DNA from: Camillea tinctor
Taxonomy: Eukaryota; Ascomycota; Sordariomycetes; Xylariales; Xylariaceae
DNA length: 64,000 bases
Direction: 5' to 3'
Assembly: GCA_022578605.1 (NCBI GenBank)
Contig: MU394098.1
Location: 248,001-312,000 of the forward strand
Below are positions 13,561 through 22,238 of the stretch, piece after piece (position 1 is the stretch's first letter; the number at the start of each line of letters is the position of its first letter). The notes beneath the pieces are model-generated. The model made no database searches. It saw only the letters and a program-made list of their open reading frames with translations, and was not told the DNA's origin. The position numbers were made by a program, and so were the translations under genes.

Positions 13561-13751
13561 GTAAGTTGGATGTCTGAAATGGAAAGGGATTAGATGAAAC
13601 TGACGACAACACAAGACCCCTGTTTCATGACCCTTCTGGACAGAGTAATTGCATCTGGTTGAGTGGTAACTTGGGTACTGGAAAGACGATGTTGATGTAA
13701 GTTAGGTTTCTGGAATGGAAGAGGATTAGATGGTGCTGACGGCAATACAAG
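13561..13751 (+). repeat. Pair of near-duplicate 55-nt introns flanking the Walker A exon
   Basis: Introns 13561-13615 and 13697-13751 are both exactly 55 nt and align without gaps with 44 of 55 identical positions. Shared blocks are GTAAGTT, GGATTAGATG, CTGACG and ACAAG. They flank the 81-nt exon that carries the P-loop. This is the pattern expected of introner-like elements, or of a local intron duplication. Confidence 0.75.
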
Positions 13752-14045
13752 GTCAGCAGTTATCGACCATTTGCTTGCGAATGTCGGGGCCGCGTTGGTG
13801 AACAAGAACAAGAAAACAGCTATTCTTTATTATTACTTCTACCGCGGTCTTCCATCACGTCCAAGAGACGCTATCGCAAGCGTACTTCGGCAACTCTGCT
13901 CTCAAAAGGATGTAGACCCACTACCACAGTCCCTAGCCGACAGATTGGCAGCGGTGAATAAAGCTAGTGGCTCAAGGGGAGACACTTCTGATACAATTGC
14001 TACTCATGCTGTTGATGAGTGTCCAGATCTAATACCGTTGGAGAC

Positions 14046-14081
14046 ATGATCGCCGATTTTCTTATGATCGCCGATTTTCTT
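14046..14081 (+). repeat. 18-bp tandem duplication in the NACHT relic
   Basis: The unit ATGATCGCCGATTTTCTT occurs twice in direct succession (14046-14063 and 14064-14081), just upstream of the Walker B motif. It inserts six codons (MIADFL repeated) without changing frame and looks like a replication-slippage event. Confidence 0.9.
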
Positions 14082-17039
14082 AGGCTCCAGGCGCGTTTTG
14101 ATGATGTCTACATCTGTCTTGATGGTCTAGAGGAGTGTGAAGACCTTGTGGCTCTGTTCGAACTCCTCGCTCGGCTAGTAAACCCCTTCTCTCCGACGTC
14201 CGTCTCGGCTAGTTATATCAGCTCGCCCACAGATCGTTCAGAGAGGGGTCGTGGTGGGAATAGGATCTAGGGATATGGTTGTGGCTCTTGAACAGCACAA
14301 TGAGGCTATGAGCCCGATATTCGACGCTATCTTGAGATGTATATAACAACGCATGTCTATCTTGCTGATACGATCGGGCCTGAGGCATTCCCAAATTACC
14401 TTAAATTACTAGCTGAGAGATGTAGAGGAAAGTAAGCAGAACTTATTTCTCAATCCCCCTGTGCCCTTCATGGCAATTTTACTAAACCGATCGTTCTCCT
14501 GGGTAGCTTTCTTGTAGCCACCACTGAAACTACGAAACTTAATCGCCTCACAACCAGGTTTGATATAAACCGGCTTATGGAAAAGGCAAACATCGGCACT
14601 CAGTACCCTGAACTATTTAATCAGATATGGTCTCGACTTAACTACCAGCCTCCACTTCATGCTACACTTGCGAAGAGAATATTTCACTGGTTGTCGATAT
14701 CTCGTCGCGCCTTGACCTTAAAGGAGCTACAACAAGCAATTGCCATTGAACCCGATGGGTATCTTACTCACCAGCTTATTGATCAAGGCGAGAGACTTCC
14801 CCCACCTAGTTTGATTGAAGAAGTCTGCATGGGCTTTGCCTGGGTTGATACGACCAATGATAGAGTTTTCACGAATCCTTCCGCACTGCCGTTTTACTTC
14901 TATCAGTTCAACATGTCCTTCGCTGCAGAGGCTAGGGAGTACGCGGCTAAGTGTTGCGTGGCATTTCTGAATATTGAGATCCTCTCCGATGGCGCGTTCA
15001 AGGCCCAAAGGGAATATGACCAGATGGATCGAAAGCTCCCCTTTTCGCGCTACGCTTCCCAATACTGGGGCACTCATCTTAATGACTCCAGAGAGGGGGA
15101 TATACAAGTGATTACAGAGAGGCTCCTTCGGAAACGTCCCACTAATGGATACCATGAGCCAACTCCTTCACGTCAATAACAAAGACGCAGCAAACAAGAA
15201 TCGATACGATAAATATCCTTCTAAATTTACTGGAAAGCACTTTGGAGCCTATTTCCGGCCCAGAGCGGCATTTAGTAAGTGGAGATCTCCGCAAGATTGG
15301 GAGGCTTTGAAGGATAGCTGGGGCAGGACGCCGCTGCATATAGCCTCTGTATCATCATCACTATACTGTAGACATGTCATCTTGGATGCATGTAACGACA
15401 ACACTTTTGGCTTTGTTGTGTCTGTAACGAATCCAAAAAAGCGCGAGACATCGCCCGATACTCATGCTACCAAGGAACGGCAGGCAACTGATACAGGCGA
15501 TAGCAACAACAAGGAGGACAATAGGCCATTCTCAATGTTGCCTTGGACATGGGATTGGACCAATGATGCTACAGAGCGGCTCAATTTGCAAGTCCCTTTC
15601 AATCTAGAAGACATCACTACGCCTGACCATGAAGATAAAACGCCACTCCACCATTTCATTACCGGATAGTCAGAAGATAGATTTAGTCACCTACTTGACA
15701 CCCTATTTGACCTCCAGCATTCTTCCGACAAGGGTAATGATACAGGAATTCACTCATGGGCCAACAAAGTGGAGCTCTTGCCGAAACTCACTGACTGCGA
15801 TGGCTGAACTGTATTGGACTATGCTTGCCTGCGAAATGCCGTTTTTGTCTATTTTGTATTTACTGCCTCCCAGTGGTCGCTTGATAATATCATGAGTCCC
15901 ATATTTACCACCGCAACAGGCGGGCACTTATGGCCATTGAAGCAGCTCCTTGTGTTAGTTAAATCGAGATTAGGAACCGAAATGTTGGATTTCGACTTCA
16001 ATGCCGCTGTTATAGAGGCTAGCAAGCGTAGTTTTACTGATATAGTTGATCTGCTGCGTGGGGAAGGCGCCAACATCGGAAAACTTGGACCAGATGAGCA
16101 AGACATAACAGCTATGAATTATGCTGCGTGTGGTAACCACCTAGAGACAGTGCGATACCTAATTCTCGAAGGCGCAGATCCGTGCCATCTTGATATACTC
16201 GGAAGGTCTCCTTTTTTCTGTGCAGTCGAGAACGGTAACCAAGACGTCGTTCCCCTGCTGATTTCGAAGGGCATGGATCCGGATGCTGTAAATAGAGAGG
16301 GTTTTACTCCTCTGCAGATGGCGGCCCGCAATGGGCATTTGGACGTGGTGAAGGAGCTTCTTCTTTTCTCCGATAACTGCGAAACTGAATCTAGCCGTCG
16401 GTATCCAAGGGTAGATCCCAAATCGCCCCTTCATTTTGCAGCGGAATGGGGACATCATAATGTGGTCCAGTTCTTACTTGATGAAGGATTGCCATGTGAC
16501 GGCAACGACAGTGACAATCGGACTCCGCTTTCATACGCACGCCAGGCTGGGCTTTTACCAACTGTCAAAGTTCAAACTGCTGCTGGCACAAAACGTAGAC
16601 GTGAACAGTCAGAGTTCAACCGGACGTAGTCCACTTTCATACGCCTCAGAGAATGGGCATGTGGAAATCGTGGTTGCCCTACTGGAACTAAGCGACCTAG
16701 ACCCTAACGATATAGACAGCGAAGGAAGGTCACCTTTAATATATGCCGCGCTAAATGGCCGCGACGATGTAGTTATGCTACTTGCGGTTCTAGGTGCGGG
16801 AACTTGGGCTCAAAGAGCAATCATTCATAATAATGGCATGCTATCAAAGCTTACCTATAAAATCGTCTAGCTGCCATGAACTCCTCAATATCCAACACAC
16901 AGACATCCAAGGCCATACTGCAAGAGATTATTTAAAACAACCCCAGAATGCTAAGTCAATTGAGTTTTTGGATTATATGAATGACGGTAGAGCTGTGATG
17001 GATACCATTAGAAAGTGGGCCTTGGGGAATCGGAAATAG

Positions 17040-17786
17040 CCCCCTTATACCCGCGATCTAGTAAAAGCTGCTGGGGTTGGCGAAGAAAAGGTGTTGCAAG
17101 TACCCTAAGGGTATAAATAGGGGTCGGCGCACAGTCCAGTAACTTTTAGTTCACCATCATCTTTACATCTAGTACACTCGTTTTCTGAGAGATTTAGTGA
17201 GGGGTTTATACTAAGTCGGCAGTGCGTGGCTGGATGTGTGGGGGATGACCCCCTAGGACACACGAGGCACTGGGCACAATGGTCTGTATTGTGCTATCTA
17301 GCCGTGAGAGAGAGAGAAACCTAAAAAGAGACTATTAACTAGGGCTTGCTGAGTTATTCTGATGTAACAGGATGTCAAGCGATCGACTGACCTTTTCTTT
17401 CTAGTTTGACATCTTCGCAAGGGTGTCGGGGAGCAGGAACTTTACTCTCACAGGAGCTTTTGATATAAAGGCACGAAGTAGATTACAGCTTGGAAGCTAG
17501 CAACATCACCCAGCATAATAATTGAAATAATCGGATGAATCCTAGGGCTGCAAAGAAGACCGAATTATTCTAATGCTGTAACATCAATAGGTCCTGGGCA
17601 GTTCCAGATGGTAGGTAACATATTTCCCCATATTGTTCCATCAAATGCAATAATCAATGCAAACTATACTCTTAACTTGCCGGAGTTCCCCCTTTTAAAA
17701 CCCTGTAATAACACTCTACTCTGCATATTACCTCTATTCCGAGCACGTGCAGATCCAGGCAATATGGTGGCGCAGTTAACAGATCT
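17040..17786. other. Intergenic region holding a solo LTR
   Basis: Between the NLR relic and the UstYa-like gene. The solo LTR and its target-site duplication occupy 17232-17374. The rest shows no gene. Low-complexity GA repeats near 17310 belong to the LTR. Confidence 0.6.
17237..17369 (-). mobile_element. Solo LTR, copy A (133 bp) with 5-bp target-site duplication
   Basis: Read on the minus strand, the element begins TGTTACATCAGAATAACTC and ends TCCCCCACA, so it has the TG...CA termini of an LTR. It is flanked by the perfect 5-bp direct repeat GGATG (plus strand, 17232-17236 and 17370-17374). It aligns with the element at 40166-40332, sharing the start, ACTCAGCA, TTGTGCCCAG, CTAGGGGGTC and the end. 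No internal retrotransposon coding sequence is nearby, so it is a solo LTR or a miniature (TRIM-like) element. Confidence 0.8.
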
Positions 17787-18862
17787 TCATGGCCACTTCT
17801 CTCTGTCTAGCGGCGTAGCATGCTTGACATACCCTATCCGGTTATCCAAGACAGTCTTGCGCCCGTCCGGCACCACGGGGCCGTATTTCGGGTGCACCAG
17901 CAGCCCCGGAGTGAACGGGTCCACCTTGACCTTTTCCATCCGGTCCATAAGGCCCTTCCAGTTCACGCACTGGTGCGGGATAGTCCGGTTCCCACCAGGC
18001 AGGATACTCTCATCAAACCAGAACATAGTAAGAGGAGCCTCATCAGCCTTGCACATGATGGCCTCGACGAGCATCTGCAAGCAATGCACTGCAAAGAGTT
18101 AGTGGGATTAGGTATGTAGTTTGAGAGAGGTCATATACTCACAATTGTGTTCTAATTGAAGCTCTTGCTCTTCTTCTGTCATATTTGGGAAATAACGGTC
18201 CGGGAAATAGGACTGGTGTAGACGTTTCTTCATGCTTTGTCAGAAAAATGAATAAACCTTCGGGGAGAGGGAGCTAAAAAGGAGTTCTTTCATACCAAGC
18301 AGTGTAGTTGGTGTATAAACGCATAGTTGGCGAGATAGTTCCCGTTAGGCAGTTGGATACCTTGTTTCGTTCGACCGAGCTTCTCCATCATTTCCATTGG
18401 AATTTCAGCATAGAAATACTGCATAATTTTGTGCCAGGATGCATCGAGCTCTTCACTTGGCTGCCCAACTAAGGGGTAATCTTTGGATGTTTCAGTTTTC
18501 CCAAAGAACGTTGGTTCATACTTGACATATGATTTCAATGGCGCTTAGATAACAATTAGTAATGTAAGGGGATAGGGGAAGCATAGGAAATTATTACAAG
18601 TAATGTCATCAGCATCCTCTAACCTCTCCTTATTCAGCCACATCCAAGGAACCGACACAAGAACAGCAGAGTACGCCAGGAACGCCAAAAAGCCGCCGCA
18701 GGCAACAAGCAAACGAAATTTACGAGACGACTTCCATCTTAGGGCGGCTGGAGCGTGATACCCTTCAGACATGAGGCCATCCGACTCAGTAGCAGAGTTG
18801 GAAGACTGGTCGTCCTCAATAGGCATATACACTGCCTTGGAGCCCTTGTGTAACTTCTCCAT
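17787..18862 (-). CDS. UstYa-like (DUF3328) oxidase, predicted peptide cyclase
   Basis: Predicted 294-residue type II membrane protein in four exons: 18862-18598, 18543-18296, 18212-18143 and 18088-17787. One transmembrane helix lies at about residues 50-72 (LLVACGGFLAFLAYSAVLV). Two HxxHC motifs follow, HQLHC (18313-18299) and HNLHC, the latter split by intron 3. Both are the presumed metal ligands that define the UstYa family, and an AIMC element follows the second, as is usual. The acceptor of intron 2 is placed at CACCAG (18213) because the nearer AAAG is only a few bases from the CTGAC branch site and would break the frame. UstYa-like enzymes oxidatively cross-link aromatic residues in fungal ribosomal peptides. 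The small repeat precursor starts 700 bp away in divergent orientation. Confidence 0.88.
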
Positions 18863-19561
18863 ATTGTTGGATGGACACTAGAAACGATAGAATTGGGGTT
18901 GTAGAGAAGGAGGGAGCGGTTCAGAAGATGAATGTTTATCAGGTGGAGGAGGGCCAGACGTTCAAATGAGAATTTAAGCGAAGTCTCAATATCTGCCGGG
19001 GCCGAGAAAGCTTCGAAGCGATAAAGGATCCGGATATAAGTGAGGAGGCAAATCCGACTGGGGTGAAAGAGCGCGATGTAGTTGAATCAACCGGAAAACC
19101 AGGACGGTGCCCCACAGAGAGGAGGAAAGATAAGCATGTTGAAAGCCAGGAGGATACAGACTTTACGGGACCGAAGAACTTAGTCGATATACCTTCCTGA
19201 AACGATGTCTTCTAGATCACACGAGCACGAGGATACGGCTTAATCAACGGCGTAGGATTGGCCGCCCCGTGTGGGGAACATTGAATCCTTCTGCAGAGGT
19301 CTATAGTCTATACCGGAATCAACTTCGCCATCAACCAATATAATATAATCATTGGATATCAGGACAGGCCCTCCTGGTCTTACGGTCGAGGTTGAACAAG
19401 GTCAGGGTTCAGAACTGGTTGTAGGATTGAGATTTTGTATAGGCCAGTACCAATATTTAAAGCCGTCCCCTCGAGGACATCTTCACTCGAACCAGCAGCA
19501 TCAAGCACGAAACACTCCATCCTTCTTCAGCCTAAAAGCACTCTCTAAGATCAACTCCAAT
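18863..19561. promoter_or_regulatory. Shared divergent promoter of the UstYa-like gene and peptide precursor
   Basis: A 699-bp gap between two divergent start codons and therefore the presumed control region of both genes. On the precursor side a TATA-like element lies at 19454-19460, followed by a CA-rich stretch that looks like a 5' leader. No regulator gene lies between them, and I could not name a binding site. Confidence 0.6.
19454..19460 (+). promoter_or_regulatory. TATA-like element of the precursor gene
   Basis: TATTTAA about 102 bp upstream of the precursor ATG, at a usual distance for a fungal gene with a short leader. The assignment rests on position and sequence only. Confidence 0.5.
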
Positions 19562-19891
19562 ATGCAGTTTAAGCAGCTCGCCTTTGTGGCCCCGTTGTTC
19601 CTAGCTTTCGCCCTTGCCTCCCCCGTTGGAGACATCAGTAAGAACCTCCTCCCTCATCAACTCATCAAAACATCTAGTTACATGTTTTCATTGTCGACAT
19701 GTGTACTAATCTTAGTAGAACGTTCCCCTGAAGTAGAGGCACGCGACAAGGACGCAGACGCGATTTGGCTATGGAAGGAGAAGCGTGAAGAGCTTGAGAA
19801 AGACTCGGATGCCATATGGCTCTGGAAGAAGGAGCGCGAGGAGAAGCGTGATCAGCTGGAGAAGGACTCTGATGATATCTGGCTGTGGTAG
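19562..19891 (+). CDS. Secreted Kex2-processed repeat peptide precursor (predicted dikaritin-type RiPP)
   Basis: Small precursor of 83 (or 82) residues in two exons. Exon 1 (19562-19637) encodes a signal peptide (MQFKQLAFVAPLFLAFALAS). The intron has a GTAAGA donor, a TACTAAT branch site and a tandem acceptor at 19715 or 19718. Exon 2 encodes three repeats with cores ADAIWLW, SDAIWLW and SDDIWLW. Copies 1 and 2 are followed by Kex2-type Lys-Arg sites at residues 48-49 and 69-70, and copy 3 ends exactly at the stop, which suggests that the mature C-terminus is Trp. The Ile and Leu codons differ in all three copies (ATT/ATA/ATC; CTA/CTC/CTG) while the peptide stays IWLW, which points to selection on the peptide. 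With the divergent UstYa-like gene this fits a cyclised ribosomal peptide. A pheromone precursor is the main alternative, but the cores lack the Trp-Cys...Cys-Trp alpha-factor pattern. Confidence 0.85.
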   Translation: MQFKQLAFVAPLFLAFALASPVGDISKNLLPHQLIKTSSYMFSLSTCVLILVERSPEVEARDKDADAIWLWKEKREELEKDSDAIWLWKKEREEKRDQLEKDSDDIWLW

Positions 19892-22238
19892 AGAGGTGGG
19901 CGGACTCGAGAATCCGAGACCAGAACCAGCGGACCCACTCTATGGAGGATGGTATGGATGCAATGCTTGCTAAAGACATTTTTTACTGTTGAACATAGCT
20001 TTATATCCGGATTTACCTGATTTAGCCCCTTTTCCATATGGCATGTCCAATAAAGTCGGGGCGCTCGTTCATCACTTAACACCCTTCGCAATAGTGCCAT
20101 TTAATACGTGAAAAATCTGGGAGCGGATTAGCTTCGTAGTATGTATGGAAGTGAAATGATCACCGCAACGTTTCTTTTTCCTCGTAGCTAGATACGCGCA
20201 CATGCAAGTCGCTTCCTGCGGCTGGGGGTACTGGGGAAAAGAGGGTTAGTACCTGCGACATATTGTAACCCAATAATGTAGTGTACGGTACCCAGAACCT
20301 TGGAATGGGATTCTTCTATGTTACGCTACTACGTTGACTGTTTTCGGTTTTCATAGGTCGGATCTCTATCCTTGGTGGATTCCAGAAACATGGATCTGAT
20401 CTCGATGCATATTAGCACATGATTCTCCGCCAGACCTGCGTGCATGCAACGTGATGACTGAGGGTAGTTCTTATACCTTTGACTAATACCTCCATTCGTA
20501 TCTATTCAATCGGCCTATCTATGGTCACCTACAAGGTATCCTATCATATTAAGACTAGGGAAGGGCCGAGACAACAGTACCCGCAATCCTTTCTACAGAG
20601 AGTTCCGGATAAAGCCAAGGATTCCGTTGGCGCGGAGTTCTTATACACTAGATTTGATCCTACGGTTAGGTATCTTGTGTTACTCGTATAAGATATGAGA
20701 GATTATCTTCTACTACTTCCTAAAACTGGGAATTTATCCAAAACTTGGAAAGCAAATGGGCATCAAGGGATGGGGAGTTTGTCTAATCAAATTATACCAC
20801 TGGTTATAAGTTGTCAGCCTAGATCCACTATATTGTCAAGTTATAAAGACTGTGTCGGGATATGGGTAGGTGTAGGTTATAGGTACCCGCGTATTGAACA
20901 AATTAATGCATTGACCATCTGTCTTACGCATGCCATACTTAGAGAAGCACACGCCTAAGCAGCTAAGGTCCAATTTAAGGTTAGAAATTCGTCGGAGCGC
21001 GGCACGATAAAGTGCTTAATCTAAAGAAGCTTCAGCGCTCCACTATATAAGGTCTTAGTCAGCGGTTTGACGGGAACCAACCATAGTAGCGGGAGTCACT
21101 TGTCTCGTCTTGTACTGAGCCCACGTTTAACCAGATTAAGCAGATTATGAATTGCATGTAGCTTGGGAAGATAGCTTTCGTACTCGCAATATTTCGCCAT
21201 AATGGTGACCTTTGAGCAGTTTGAAATAGGTCACCTTGGTTCACAACTTGGACCTTTTAAAAAAAGCTATTGGTTGTTTATATATATATATATATATATG
21301 TATATATTTATTTATAATAATTTCTACTGCATTAAATAGTGGTTGCTATACCTTTTGTCACTATCTAGAGCATCAAGATAAATTGATATCGCTTGAATGA
21401 ACTGAAAACGGTATGCATATAAATTGCCGGAGAAGAACATGTCCCAGTTTCTAGGGTCTGTGTATTAGATAGCCCGTATTGACGCATGTACCCTATTTGT
21501 TGAGGTATTTCCACCGAGAAATCTATTCTAACTGCTCCTAATTACTTCATTTATGAACAAAGAACCACCTACATTCACAATTAAAGGGCCTAGTCAAGTC
21601 GGGTCAAAAAGGGATAAACGAGAGGCAGAGAGTAACATAGTAGGTTGACGAGATCATACGGCCGGAACCGAGGTTCGTACTCACGTAATTTAGGGGCCTC
21701 TTCTCTACGACGGAAATTACAAACATTGACGGTGGAGATAAGGAGGTTAATTTTCAGATATTAGGTCTTTTTTTATTGGCTCGATCGGCTCAACCCAGCA
21801 TAACTTTGCCCAGAAGTGGCCGGAGTCTCGTGGTGTCGGAAGAAATAGCCATGCTAGAAAAAGAGTATAATGCCTTGAAATGCCTTTCCCGATCCGTTTT
21901 TCCCTTCCCCCTTTCTGGTTTCCCGTCCTCCCCGTTCCTTTTGTGACAGCATATTAAGACGTTCTCATGCGAAAAAAAAGACAGCTGGTGTCCAATATAA
22001 ATCTAAGACACAAGAGAACCTAGATCTGCTGCTTCCCTAGGCTATCTGTTTTTTTTTCCTGCTGCTGCTGTGAAGACACTTTTTAACCTTGACCCGTAAC
22101 ATCATGCACCAGACTCCAGACATCCTTAGACCTAATTCGTCACACTAGCCCCCCTCCTTGAATTAACAACAGGGCACATCAATGAGATGGAGAGCGATGG
22201 ACGTGATCATGGAAAATTCGTGTCTAATATGATCGCAC
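19892..22238. other. Gene-poor AT-rich gap with a (TA)n tract
   Basis: About 2.3 kb without a recognisable gene. An AT dinucleotide-rich tract lies at 21279-21309. Short frames at 20479-20958 show no family features. The last few hundred bases are the 3' flank of eIF2A. No third gene of the peptide locus was found here. Confidence 0.55.

Larger units (their letters stand above)
13019..17039 (+). pseudogene. Relic of a NACHT-ankyrin (NLR-like) STAND protein
   Basis: The order is that of a fungal NLR. It starts with a coiled-coil-like segment (13019-13560) ending in GTWLFTLPIFEKW. A Walker A motif GNLGTGKT follows (exon 13616-13696), then Walker B VYICLDGLEECED near 14110, a winged-helix-like part (14507-15140) and ankyrin repeats (15300-17039), e.g. 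GFTPLQMAARNGHLDVV. Three real-looking introns are visible (13561-13615, 13697-13751, 14432-14506). The frame is broken repeatedly: shifts near 14040, between 14200 and 14350, near 15135, near 16555 and near 16800, plus in-frame TAG at 15667 and TGA at 15805 inside otherwise good sequence. Such proteins act in non-self recognition and programmed cell death. A possible first exon (ATG at 12799) starts like N-terminal domains of this class, but it is out of frame. Confidence 0.85.

Noticed and set aside
17608..18119. Two plus-strand frames of 100-164 codons
   Set aside because: Antisense shadows of the last exon of the UstYa-like gene.
18213..18240. Apparent frameshift between exons 2 and 3 of the UstYa-like gene
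   Set aside because: It arises only if the AAAG acceptor at 18235 is used, which is about 5 nt from the CTGAC branch site. The CACCAG acceptor at 18213 keeps the frame at a normal branch distance.
19562..19891. Alpha-type mating pheromone precursor
   Set aside because: Signal peptide and Kex2 repeats fit, but the cores lack the Trp-Cys and Cys-Trp ends of alpha-factor repeats, and a UstYa-type gene is adjacent. Not fully excluded.
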